A stretch of 18,331 nucleotides of DNA from Euryarchaeota archaeon UBA443 (GCA_002499195.1 DAKS01000028.1:1-18331), one strand, 5' to 3'; shown: positions 8,901 through 17,059, counted from the stretch's first letter. A program made the numbers and translations. Notes: generated by a model from the sequence alone, not told the origin.

Positions 8901-9205
8901 TCAAGTCGCTTTTGCACTTCGATTTCGACGGGAAGGCCATGTGTATCCCAGCCTCCTTTACGTTCGACAAGAAAACCTTCCATCGACTTCCACCGGCAGA
9001 CAAGATCCTTGTATGCCCGAGCCACAACGTGGTGAATCCCTGGTTTTCCGTTGGCGGTCGGTGGACCCTCGAGGAAAATGAAAGGTGCTCCTTCTCTGTT
9101 GGAATCGATTGACTGCTGGAATGTGTGTTCGTTCTTCCACGTTTCAAGAAGAGCTGTTTCAAGAGCGACAGCATCGAGTTCACCCGCAGGGCTTGGTCGA
9201 ACCAT
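5930..9205 (-). CDS. ileS: Isoleucyl-tRNA synthetase with GxHH signature
   Basis: 1091 residues, normal for the long IleRS2 type. The cytosolic enzyme charges tRNA-Ile with isoleucine and edits valine. The ATP-binding signature is GIHH (56-59, after PTANGKP) in place of the common HxGH. KMSKS is intact (623-627). The CP1 editing domain shows TTTPWTLPGN (224-233) and a GTGVVHTAVMYGEDD segment (329-343); most family members have AP where this has AV. The WDTHGLPVE catalytic segment (86-94) is present, as is an anticodon-binding helical region (around the LDRWILSKL and NWYVRRSRRRLW segments) and a C-terminal extension of about 200 residues. ATG at 9205 has an in-frame stop 27 bases upstream and no better start between. 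First gene of the minus-strand run; it diverges from the surface-protein gene across 96 bp. The relatives that come to mind are bacterial, suggesting old transfer. Confidence 0.97.
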   Translation of the reverse strand: MVRPSPAGELDAVALETALLETWKNEHTFQQSIDSNREGAPFIFLEGPPTANGKPGIHHVVARAYKDLVCRWKSMEGFLVERKGGWDTHGLPVEIEVQKRLDLMSNEAIENFGMQAFNDACRESVWTYESAWREMTERMAYWVDLDNPYVTLHNDYVESCWWALKQMFDKDLLYRGHKVLPYCPQTGTSYSSHEVALGYKEVEEPSVYVKFKLIDDSASILAWTTTPWTLPGNVGLAVGPDVTYARCRVREEPEGWQGRGGASVGEELILAKDLMGEVLRHHVDIIEEISGSELVGKSYEPLFPEAVPRGDSSTAWTILSADWVTTTDGTGVVHTAVMYGEDDYNLGMEVGLPAYHTVNIEGCFVDGVHPQLDGRYVKSCDDTVMEILVGRSELIPSGLLYREKSYLHDYPHCWRTDHPLLYYAMDSWFVRMTAVKERLLEFNDGVEWAPDWVGEGRFGEWLRNVKDWAISRERYWGTPLPVWRDEDGVMKCIGSIAELQEEVAKANAAGLDNPECPDDVDLHRPVVDAFTLVSDNGKPMHREPFVMDCWFDSGCAPFAQWHHPFDENKTFDSSFPVDYICEGVDQTRGWFYTLLAVSTTVFDSPAYKRCLSLGLILDAEGKKMSKSRGNIVDPWDHFNREGADATRWYMVTAGAPWNPLKFDSNGVRETYAKMFLTLWNVYRFHADYAALDSFDPVASESPVAQRSRLDRWILSKLHSTAKAYHEGFTNWNFHKACRELEDFIVNDLSNWYVRRSRRRLWEEADSGDKLACQHTLHEILVILCRLIAPVSPFMVDTIHRNLTGETVHTASWPMGTPGSTEGATADAWNEDLVAATTELPPQDMGLEHEMELVRELAETGRRIRIDAQRRQRLPCAEGWIVAGPDLQPYHDLLCEELNVESISVETDLDRFQQVELAVNFRALAPRAKGDVNAIAGQIKNHSDQETLLSDIRNGSCTILGVDILESDIEVRRTEREGYAAATITIGEGDDASHVSLVLDMQDTPHLLSKGLARDITRRIQSKRKDMDLEIEAMIDVEVWMSGAPELFEEDQVWIAKETRASGIIFNVEQNPSDAEAFDVDGAQIAYRVHKI

Positions 9206-9258
9206 GGCCTGCGAAATGCACCTTCGTTTTCAACCTCTCCCTTGATTCGGAGCAGTTG

Positions 9259-9284
9259 AAAGGACTGACACATTCAAGTCCTTT
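9259..9284. promoter_or_regulatory. 8-bp inverted repeat in the divergent ileS / surface-protein intergenic region
   Basis: AAAGGACT (9259-9266) pairs exactly with AGTCCTTT (9277-9284) across 10 bases. The 96-bp region (9206-9301) must hold promoters for both directions. The only AT-rich patch, around 9283-9291 (minus-strand TAATTTTCAA), could be a TATA-like box for ileS, which would place the repeat between box and transcript start, an operator position. No clear TATA box is seen for the plus-strand gene. The regulatory role is inference. Confidence 0.35.
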
Positions 9285-9301
9285 GAAAATTAGGCAAACT
9301 C

Positions 9302-12300
9302 ATGGCCGGCTCTTCCAAGGGACGAGGCATCGCATTGTTCGTGCTGTTTTTGTTCGTCATGGGGCCGTACGTATCCCTTGTTCCGCCCGCTCCAGCAACG
9401 CTTCTTAGTGAGGCGCAGGGGGCTGATTTGGTCTCAGAAGGAACGCCAGTAACCGTCGATGTCCGGCCAGGGCAAATCAGTCTGTCACCATTTGAACTCG
9501 ATGTACCAACAAGCACTGGTGCAATCACTTCTCTCGACATGACCGTTCAATCTGCGACTATGGAAAATTCTCAGACATTGCTTTGGGAAGGAGACTCATC
9601 TTGGAACCATGTGGATGCAAATCACAACAACACATTTTCTCAGGCAGGTATACTCAGCGGTGATGGGTCAGCTCCAGGGTATGACTTCAACAATGGAGCA
9701 CAAGGCTGGACTTTTTCTAACAGTTACAGTACTCACTGGACTTCCCAATCTTGTGGTTACAATGGTAGTTCTGGAGGTTCACTTCGAACCTATGCTGGTT
9801 CTACCCACGCAACTTCACCAGCAACAAATCTCGCTGGTCGGTCAAATATCCCATTCCATGCATGGGTTCACGAAGGTCGTTCAGGATGTGGGGAAACTCC
9901 TGATTCAGGAGAAAATCTCCAATTAAAATACAAAACTGCAAATGGTCAATGGACAACGTTCCATACATTCCAAGGTGGTGGCTCACAAACTAGCAACTTC
10001 CAATACTCAACCACTCTGCCGGTAGCAGCTCTTCACTCCACTTCCCAATTCCGCATTCAGCAAACTTCTGGTAGCGGTACATGTTGCGATTATTGGTTTG
10101 TTGACGATGTCAAGGTCGTCATTCCTCCCACGACGGCATGGACCAGCCCGACATTCGGCTACAATACATCCAACAGTTTCTCATTGGCTGAAGGTCCATA
10201 TGCACCAATGCACATCAATGCAGATATGCCACTGGGATCCACTCTGCATTGGACGCTTATCGATGCACAAACCGGAGACAATATTTCAGGTTTTGAATCC
10301 ATTGAGGGTACGAGAGTTCATCTCGACGCAGTTGATTGGGAACGTTACGGTTCATTGCGAGTTCGATTGATGTTTGAAGGATTGGACAGCAATTCAATGC
10401 CCTCTGTTGAATCGATATCAGCTGGTGGTTTGGTCAAGGATACATTCTCCTTGGATCCAACCGAAAGAGGTTGGACACTCAACAATAGCACCTATCTCGC
10501 AGGTGCAATTTCGTCCGTTACCAACGGAACTGTACATTCACCTTGGTTCACGAGCAATTCTCCACTTGCAACCTATCAAATCGCTGCTGTTATGCAGGAT
10601 TTTGATGCCTTCGTCCGACACGCTGAATCCGATCCATGGACTTCGATCTCCTTGCCTTACTCGGGACTTCTTTCTCCAAATGAGCACGCCTTCCAAATCA
10701 TGTTTATGCACAATTCATCCCAACCTGCATTGCTCAATCAAGTTCAGGTGACTATGTCTAGTGGTCAACGCGTTCATGCTCCAACATTGGACATGGACGG
10801 GGATGGATTGTTGGAGTGGGGCGATCCAGATGTACGAATTGGCTCATGGGGATTCCAAGATCACTTCTCAACAGGTGAGAAAACCCATAAAGTATCATTT
10901 GGATTTTCCGGACTTGCCGAGGCTTCAGCATGGATCCCAGCATCAAATTTGGAACGATTCGCAGTATCGGTATCAAGTGAAAACGGTAACATGACGGGAA
11001 TGTCATTACGAATCGCAGGTTCGACGATTCTTTCGAGAACGCTCGATAATGAAACAGTTTTCCGTCTTGAACTCAATGCATCAGAACAAGCACTCCTTGA
11101 GGCTACATTGAACAGCCAAAGTGCATTGTTGAATAATTTGGGCCAAGGATTTGCCCTTGTGGAACTGGAAGTTTATGGAAAGGGAGTTGCAACCTTCTCT
11201 AATCTTGCAGCACCATATGCAACCATGATGACCATTTCTGCGGATCAACAATCACCGCTTGTTATGGCAGCTAACTCAGCTTATCGAACACCTGGTTCAA
11301 CGCCATCTATCGCCTTCCCATTCACCGGTCTTTCCAATGGAAAATTGATCGTTGAAGTCACGGATATGGAGTTCAGTGACGAGGTTGCTGCTGGTATGGT
11401 GACTATGGAGAATGCATCGACCCCACTCACGACTTCACAACGATGGCTTTCGTTCACAACTCGCTTCAGTATTGATGCTGCACGGTCTGTCTCATTGATA
11501 CGTCTCGACGTTCAAGGACAAAACAATCACGCAACATGGCTGCTTCCAACAGGAGGAGGAGCAGCCCTTGGTCAAGGCGACAGTTCTTTGGTTGAATTAC
11601 ACCCAACAGATTCATTCAACATCTCAGAAATCTCAGCAACAATGAGCGAGATCACCGTCAAATTCCGAATTGAGCAAGGATGGGATGATGAAGATTGGTT
11701 AACGGCTTCGATGCGTCTCGTTCTCGATAATAGTGTTATTTCACGTCCAGGCCAATACATGTGGAGCGGTATAGGGGGTGGCCAAGCGCTCGAGAACGAT
11801 TTGGCCGTCAAGTCGGTTGAAATTAGCGGAGACCATGGTCTCATCGACACATCAACAGAATATCTCGCAGCAGGTATGGGATTGAACTTTTCAATCGATG
11901 TTGGGTACGAGGGCATTGATGGTATCGATGCTTTTGCAGACGGAGATGCTGAGGTTCAACTATGGCAAGGCAACACCATGGTTGCCAATACTACGTCCCT
12001 CGATGTCGATATGTGGAATGTATCCGATGTAGCGCCGTTTTCCTTTGGAGATTTGACTTGGACAGTTCGTGTCATTCCACTCAATGGTGGCGACATCATC
12101 AACGAATCAGAATACACGCGTACCTTCAAGATCGATCCAACTTCTCCGGCCGTCATCGCATCGACGGTTGAGTGGTACGATCACCGTCTTTCCTCGCCGA
12201 GCCAAACGGTCCAATTCCAGATACTTGATCCAGTATTACTCCCTTCAGACGTCCATGTGATGCTGTGGAGGGAATGGGCAGATGATGTCGATCTAAATGG

Positions 12301-14401
12301 ATGGCCTAGTCCTGATGAATACAAGGAACGTTCACTACTCATTCCAACCGATTTGACCCTCTCAACCGGCATTTACACTCTTCTGTTTGACGATTCGATG
12401 GGCTCTCAAGGCCAGAAGGTCGCAGGTTACTTGGTCGGAATGGATGCTTCAGGCCAAATCCTTGAGGATGCAGGGACAGCCGAGGAAGGTGAGCATTTGT
12501 TCATGTATCAAATCGGCCCTGATGGGCCTCCTACCTTGTCGGCTACAGCAATGTCGTGGACTGGTGGAGCTAAACCATGGTTGCACCCAAGTCAAACCTA
12601 TACGTTAGGAGTCGATATGAGAGAACCAAATGGTGCATCCGATTTGACCACGGTTGAAATTCAGCTTGGAGTGAACATTCTGACATCTCCTCTCTCGTTT
12701 ACATGGGACTTCCGAACGGACTCATGCACTTCGGATAGTGTTCATTTGATCATTCATGATTGTCATATGCTCGCATTGGATGGAACAGCAGCGGGGCCAT
12801 ATGAAAAGGATACTCGGTTGGTTACTGAACTAGAGTTGGCATGGACAACACCGGACCTAGGTGACACATTCCGCGAACCGAGTGTGAAAATTATCGATCG
12901 TGCTGGGCAAGAAGTTCTCCAAACCTTCCCTGCTTTACGTTGGCGATTCTCACCAGCACTGACGATTCCTCAAGAGACGGTATCATTGGTTCTTACTCAG
13001 GGAACTGTACTTGATGATGGGGCACGAATTCCACCAAATTCACAGTTTGAATTAACTGGTGGTTTGGTGTTCGAAGCAACGGAAGAAACGCCGGACTTCA
13101 ACTGCAGTGTTGATATCATGTTCGCAGGACAAATCTACACAGCTCAAACCTACGATGGGATATGGAACGTTGAACTTCAATCACCGCCAGCATCTGGAAC
13201 CATTCCACTGACATGGTCGGTTGGATGTTTACCACCGCAAGGTATTGATGCGACCGAGGAAGGATCTTCTGTGAAATGGATGGTTGTTGATGGACTTGGT
13301 CCAGAACCTCAAGAGGTACAGACGCCGCGTCCTGGTTCAATTCTTTCAGCACAGGAACATGAAGTAACCATCGTCCTCTCTGAGGAAGGTGGAATCGATT
13401 TCGAGTCACTACGACTTGCATGGTGGGTTGAGGACACTGTGACAGGAGAATTAATTCGAGAAGGCAACAGTCCTTTCCTCTTGCAAGGTACCGAAATTAG
13501 TGGCCTCAGCCTTGTCGGAACCGGTACGATGGATTTGAGCGTCATCACCGATGACATGCTCATCGACCGATTCACAGTATTCGTCCTTGTCGAAGGCCGT
13601 GATCTTGCAGGAAACCTCGTTCTTGGAGGTGAAGGACAATCCGCCGGAAATGCGATTACATCGTGGCTCATGGAGTGGCGACAACCGGAATTTGAACTAG
13701 AGACTCCAGCAATGGAATACTCTCGATTGAATCTCCAGACCGGTGATTCAACCGCGGTACAGATTTTCGTTAAGAATGTTGGAACCTTGGATGGAACCAC
13801 CGATGCGACCATCTCCGTAGTTCGTGCAGATGGTACCTCTGAGGTTCTTCGACAGACCGAAGTTGAGATTGCTGAAGGTGGTATCGGCACAATCCTCATC
13901 GATTGGGCTCCGGAGAAAGAAGGTCTGCAATGGATTGAAGTTGTTCTTGAAAATGGTGCGACTGGTAATGGTCCATCGGTCGACGTACGTCCGACGAGTG
14001 AACCTTCTTTTAGCGAGTCAATCTTTGGTGACGTGAATCCGGTTTTAGGCTCGATCGGGGCGCTTCTAGGCATTTCAATAATTCTCGCATTGTTGGTCAT
14101 GGCAAGAAATGCAACGGTGCGACGTGGATCAAAGTCAGAGTATGAATGGGATGAATATTCAGATTATCTTGATGAGGATGAAGACGATTACATCGATGAT
14201 GATGCGGATCTCAATTTGAATCAACCGATTAAGGAAAATACTCCTGTCGAAACAGCAGGCGCCCAAGCTACCACATCTACACAAGCAACCTCTGCCGATG
14301 GATGGACTCAAGGCTCCGACGGCGTTTGGTGGTGGCAAAACCAGGAAGATGGCAGTTGGTGGTATAAGGATGCAAACGGTGAAATTCTTCAATACAAATG
14401 A
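9302..14401 (+). CDS. Giant exported, membrane-anchored surface protein with reelin/MAM-like domain and Trp-rich cytosolic tail
   Basis: 1699 residues. A signal peptide (about 1-40, hydrophobic 10-28) directs export. Residues ~126-274 resemble a MAM/reelin-type jelly roll: the DFNNGAQGWTF strand, CGETPDSGENLQLKY (196-210), and a closing CCDYWFVDDVKV (261-272). An EF-hand/dockerin-like loop DMDGDGLLEWGD (497-508) probably binds calcium. Many beta-sandwich-like stretches follow, the last (~1464-1566) like a CARDB/Ig domain. A single membrane helix (~1581-1601) is followed by Arg residues, an acidic Asp/Glu tract (~1612-1637), a Thr/Ala linker and a Trp-rich end (1666-1699) with DGVWWW and DGSWWY. 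The stop-transfer charge places this tail inside the cell. Likely an envelope or adhesion protein; no enzyme motif recognised. ATG at 9302 is chosen for the signal peptide; the ribosome site is weak. Possibly co-transcribed with nadE, 32 bp on. Confidence 0.85.
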   Translation: MAGSSKGRGIALFVLFLFVMGPYVSLVPPAPATLLSEAQGADLVSEGTPVTVDVRPGQISLSPFELDVPTSTGAITSLDMTVQSATMENSQTLLWEGDSSWNHVDANHNNTFSQAGILSGDGSAPGYDFNNGAQGWTFSNSYSTHWTSQSCGYNGSSGGSLRTYAGSTHATSPATNLAGRSNIPFHAWVHEGRSGCGETPDSGENLQLKYKTANGQWTTFHTFQGGGSQTSNFQYSTTLPVAALHSTSQFRIQQTSGSGTCCDYWFVDDVKVVIPPTTAWTSPTFGYNTSNSFSLAEGPYAPMHINADMPLGSTLHWTLIDAQTGDNISGFESIEGTRVHLDAVDWERYGSLRVRLMFEGLDSNSMPSVESISAGGLVKDTFSLDPTERGWTLNNSTYLAGAISSVTNGTVHSPWFTSNSPLATYQIAAVMQDFDAFVRHAESDPWTSISLPYSGLLSPNEHAFQIMFMHNSSQPALLNQVQVTMSSGQRVHAPTLDMDGDGLLEWGDPDVRIGSWGFQDHFSTGEKTHKVSFGFSGLAEASAWIPASNLERFAVSVSSENGNMTGMSLRIAGSTILSRTLDNETVFRLELNASEQALLEATLNSQSALLNNLGQGFALVELEVYGKGVATFSNLAAPYATMMTISADQQSPLVMAANSAYRTPGSTPSIAFPFTGLSNGKLIVEVTDMEFSDEVAAGMVTMENASTPLTTSQRWLSFTTRFSIDAARSVSLIRLDVQGQNNHATWLLPTGGGAALGQGDSSLVELHPTDSFNISEISATMSEITVKFRIEQGWDDEDWLTASMRLVLDNSVISRPGQYMWSGIGGGQALENDLAVKSVEISGDHGLIDTSTEYLAAGMGLNFSIDVGYEGIDGIDAFADGDAEVQLWQGNTMVANTTSLDVDMWNVSDVAPFSFGDLTWTVRVIPLNGGDIINESEYTRTFKIDPTSPAVIASTVEWYDHRLSSPSQTVQFQILDPVLLPSDVHVMLWREWADDVDLNGWPSPDEYKERSLLIPTDLTLSTGIYTLLFDDSMGSQGQKVAGYLVGMDASGQILEDAGTAEEGEHLFMYQIGPDGPPTLSATAMSWTGGAKPWLHPSQTYTLGVDMREPNGASDLTTVEIQLGVNILTSPLSFTWDFRTDSCTSDSVHLIIHDCHMLALDGTAAGPYEKDTRLVTELELAWTTPDLGDTFREPSVKIIDRAGQEVLQTFPALRWRFSPALTIPQETVSLVLTQGTVLDDGARIPPNSQFELTGGLVFEATEETPDFNCSVDIMFAGQIYTAQTYDGIWNVELQSPPASGTIPLTWSVGCLPPQGIDATEEGSSVKWMVVDGLGPEPQEVQTPRPGSILSAQEHEVTIVLSEEGGIDFESLRLAWWVEDTVTGELIREGNSPFLLQGTEISGLSLVGTGTMDLSVITDDMLIDRFTVFVLVEGRDLAGNLVLGGEGQSAGNAITSWLMEWRQPEFELETPAMEYSRLNLQTGDSTAVQIFVKNVGTLDGTTDATISVVRADGTSEVLRQTEVEIAEGGIGTILIDWAPEKEGLQWIEVVLENGATGNGPSVDVRPTSEPSFSESIFGDVNPVLGSIGALLGISIILALLVMARNATVRRGSKSEYEWDEYSDYLDEDEDDYIDDDADLNLNQPIKENTPVETAGAQATTSTQATSADGWTQGSDGVWWWQNQEDGSWWYKDANGEILQYK

Positions 14402-14411
14402 TACATCATTT
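14396..14411. promoter_or_regulatory. 16-bp near-palindrome spanning the surface-protein stop codon, upstream of nadE
   Basis: AAATGATACATCATTT has 7-bp perfect arms around a central AC. It contains the TGA stop (14399-14401) of the surface-protein gene and ends 22 bases before the first nadE ATG. Tight symmetry with almost no spacer suits a dimeric repressor site more than an RNA hairpin, though a 6-bp stem with a 4-base loop is possible. Role is inference. Confidence 0.35.
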
Positions 14412-14433
14412 CTATGAAACCTGAGTATGTGGG

Positions 14434-16179
14434 ATGGTCATGAGCGAGCAAGATGCAAGCATCATTGCTCTGCTTCAACTCAATCCGACCGTGGGTGATA
14501 TTGCAGGCAATGCTGAACGACTTGAACGATTTATTCAAACTGCAGCAGACTCAGGAGCCGTTGCTAGCGTTAGCACAGAACTTGCGATTTGTGGCTACCC
14601 TCCACGTGATCTTTTGATGCAATCAAAATTTGTGGAACTCTCTCAGCAAGCAGCGTGTGCACTCAATGTTGAGATTCCATCGTTGATTGGAACACCCACC
14701 ATTCCAGACCATGCTCGAGGAAAGCCAGGTAATGGTGTCGTCTTGCTTGGTAATGAAGCACCTGTGAAGATAGTTGCACGTAAGCAGTTGTTACCAACGT
14801 ACGATGTTTTTGATGAAGCACGATATTTTGATTCCGATGATAGACCAGGAATTGCTCGAACTCTTTCAGGACCACTTGAATTGGGAGTTACGGTCTGTGA
14901 AGATGCTTGGCAGGTAGCAGGTGAAACCCCCTCCGAATACGATGCTGATCCGATAGAACAGTTAGCAGAATGGGGCCGTCAGGGTGTTAATCTTGATGCA
15001 ACGGTGAATCTTTCAGCTTCTCCATATCATTCCAATAAAATTCAAACCCGTCTTAACGTAGCTAGAACAGCTGCTAAAACACTTGGACACCCGTTCCTTC
15101 TTTCCAACCAAATAGGTGGTAACGATGATCTCCTATTCGATGGCCGGTCACTTGCTGCTTGGCCTTCTGGAGAGGTTGTAGTCGCTCCTTCTTGGGAGGA
15201 AGGTATCCTTCTTGTCGATATTAATGATCCACATGGTTCTACGTGGATTTCCATGGATGATTCTGAGGGTGAAATCCTTTTCTTTTCTGCAACAGATGTA
15301 GGAGAAGAACGCGCTGATGTCCTTGAAGAACTGGCAGATGCGGTTGTGGTAGGATTACGCGATTACTGTCAAAAATCAGGTATTGAACAAATTGTTCTTG
15401 GCTTGAGTGGTGGTATTGATTCTGCTGTCGCTGCATGCGTAGCGGCAGAAGCTGTTGGGGCTGAAAACGTCCTCGGTATATCGATGCCTTCTCGATTTTC
15501 ATCTCAACATTCAATCGATGATGCGAAATACACTGCTGAATCGCTCGGAATGCAGTATGCTTCAATTCCGATCGACAAGCATCATGTAGGACTTGAACAA
15601 CAACTTGCTCAAATGCTTGAAGAAGGTGCTAAAGTTGCTCAAGAGAACATTCAAGCGCGTTTACGTGGAATCCTCGTGATGGCACATGCAAATGCACAAG
15701 GGAGAATGGCGATCGCAACTGGAAACAAGTCTGAACTTGCGCAGGGATACTGTACTCTATACGGTGATATGGCAGGCGGATATACGCCGTTGGGAGATGT
15801 CTACAAAATGGAAGTTTACGGGCTTGCCGAGGTCTTCAATCGTCGAGCGATTGCAAGGGAGCAAAAGCCTCCAGTCAATGCTTCGACCTTGACCAAGCCA
15901 CCTTCTGCAGAACTTGCACCTAATCAACGGGATGATGATACGCTCCCTCCCTACGAAACACTTGATGCTATTCTCAATTATCATATCGAACAGGGTCTTG
16001 GAGCAGAAGCAATTACTGAACACGGTTTTGATCACGCAACCGTAGTATCGGTATTGCAACGTCTTGAAGCAAACGAACACAAGCGATGGCAGATGGCTCC
16101 CGCACCTCGTGTTTCTTCACGTGCATTCGGACAAGGTTGGCGTCACCCTCTCGCCAGCAAACACGATTGGCGTCGTTAA
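14434..16179 (+). CDS. nadE: Glutamine-dependent NAD+ synthetase
   Basis: 581 residues, two domains. The N-terminal nitrilase-type glutaminase shows its full triad: Glu49 (STELAICGYPP), Lys117 (RKQLLPTYDVFDE) and Cys155 (VCEDAW). The C-terminal synthetase has the PP-loop SGGIDSA (325-331), the MPSRFSS segment, and the ATGNKSELAQGYCTLYGDMA region that binds deamido-NAD and ATP. It makes NAD+ from deamido-NAD, taking ammonia from glutamine through an internal tunnel; cytosolic, last step of NAD synthesis. Two ATGs, 14434 and 14440, are possible; the second has GGATGG just ahead of it as a plausible ribosome site, and the difference is two residues. It lies 32 bp after the surface-protein gene and 37 bp before the TrhO-like gene. 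Many archaea use a short ammonia-dependent form instead. Confidence 0.96.
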   Translation: MVMSEQDASIIALLQLNPTVGDIAGNAERLERFIQTAADSGAVASVSTELAICGYPPRDLLMQSKFVELSQQAACALNVEIPSLIGTPTIPDHARGKPGNGVVLLGNEAPVKIVARKQLLPTYDVFDEARYFDSDDRPGIARTLSGPLELGVTVCEDAWQVAGETPSEYDADPIEQLAEWGRQGVNLDATVNLSASPYHSNKIQTRLNVARTAAKTLGHPFLLSNQIGGNDDLLFDGRSLAAWPSGEVVVAPSWEEGILLVDINDPHGSTWISMDDSEGEILFFSATDVGEERADVLEELADAVVVGLRDYCQKSGIEQIVLGLSGGIDSAVAACVAAEAVGAENVLGISMPSRFSSQHSIDDAKYTAESLGMQYASIPIDKHHVGLEQQLAQMLEEGAKVAQENIQARLRGILVMAHANAQGRMAIATGNKSELAQGYCTLYGDMAGGYTPLGDVYKMEVYGLAEVFNRRAIAREQKPPVNASTLTKPPSAELAPNQRDDDTLPPYETLDAILNYHIEQGLGAEAITEHGFDHATVVSVLQRLEANEHKRWQMAPAPRVSSRAFGQGWRHPLASKHDWRR

Positions 16180-16216
16180 TCGATGAACATAAGAGGATGA
16201 TATTGGACGAATCTTC

Positions 16217-17059
16217 ATGACGGGGCAGCACCTCAACATTGCAGGGTACAAGTTCGTTGTACTTCCTGACCGGGATGCATTACGTCAACCTTTCAAGCAA
16301 CGATGCGATGAACTCGGTCTGAAAGGTACTATACTGCTCAGTTATGAGGGAATCAACATTTTCGTCGCTGGCCCGGAGGAAGAAATCAACTCCTTCCGTT
16401 CGTATCTTGCTGATGACGAAAGATTTGCAGATATCGTTTTCAAGCAATCCTATTCTGAACATCAACCATTCAATCGGATGAATGTTCGTCTCAAGACTGA
16501 AATAATCTCTGTAGGTCTACCAAATTTTGATCGAGTTGAGACAAACGATGGAAGAATCCTTCCTCACGAACTTCATGAGAAACTTCTCAATGATGACGAT
16601 GTTGTACTACTCGATACTCGAAATACGTACGAAACACGACTAGGTACTTTCCACAATGCCATCGAATTAGACATTAACACCTTCCGAGCTTTTCCAAAGG
16701 CTGTTTCAGAACTCGATGAATCATACAAGGACAAAGAAATCGTCATGTTCTGTACAGGTGGTGTACGTTGTGAGAAAGCCAGCGTCATCATGAAGGATGC
16801 CGGGTTTACCAATATCAAGCAACTTGAGGGAGGTATTCTAGGTTACTTCGAACAGGTTGGTGGCGACTATTGGGATGGTGAATGCTTTGTCTTTGACAAG
16901 CGAGTTGCTCTCCTTCCAGATTTAACAGAAACTGGAACAACGATTTGTTTTGCATGTCGCGAACCACTTACGCCCAAGGAACAATTACATCCAGCGTATG
17001 TCCCCGGTGAATCTTGCTCCTATTGCATCGATCGTCATCAATCCCAAATCATCCATTGA
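16217..17059 (+). CDS. trhO: TrhO-like tRNA uridine-34 hydroxylase (rhodanese, UPF0176)
   Basis: 280 residues. Characterised members (E. coli TrhO/YceA, 350 residues) form 5-hydroxyuridine at the tRNA wobble base using O2. The N-terminal domain has GTILLSYEGIN (37-47), diagnostic of the family. The rhodanese domain (about 115-215) has LLDTRNTYETRLGTF (131-145) and the active-site loop CTGGVRCEKAS with Cys179 and Cys184. The C-terminus has two CxxC pairs, 244/247 and 267/270, probably a zinc site, after the YWDGECFVFD segment. Shorter than the E. coli protein but all core parts are present. ATG at 16217 is used because the frame has a stop at 16190-16192 and no better start. Third of the plus-strand run, with its 3' end overlapping the beta-propeller gene tail-to-tail. 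The symbol rests on motifs only. Confidence 0.88.
   Translation: MTGQHLNIAGYKFVVLPDRDALRQPFKQRCDELGLKGTILLSYEGINIFVAGPEEEINSFRSYLADDERFADIVFKQSYSEHQPFNRMNVRLKTEIISVGLPNFDRVETNDGRILPHELHEKLLNDDDVVLLDTRNTYETRLGTFHNAIELDINTFRAFPKAVSELDESYKDKEIVMFCTGGVRCEKASVIMKDAGFTNIKQLEGGILGYFEQVGGDYWDGECFVFDKRVALLPDLTETGTTICFACREPLTPKEQLHPAYVPGESCSYCIDRHQSQIIH

Noticed and set aside
8893..9273. Open frame extending past the ileS start into the intergenic region
   Set aside because: Different frame from ileS; the ileS frame has a stop 27 bases before its ATG, so this is neither an extension nor evidence of a frameshift.
9283..9291. TATA box for the plus-strand surface-protein gene
   Set aside because: The AT-rich patch is only about 10-20 bases before the ATG; a start site ~25 bases further would fall inside the gene. 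It may instead serve ileS, which is unproven.
13309..14100. Antisense open frame of 263 codons inside the surface-protein gene
   Set aside because: It lies wholly opposite a well supported coding region, its product is low-complexity (Ser/Thr/Pro/Arg) as expected of a shadow frame, and no family was recognised.
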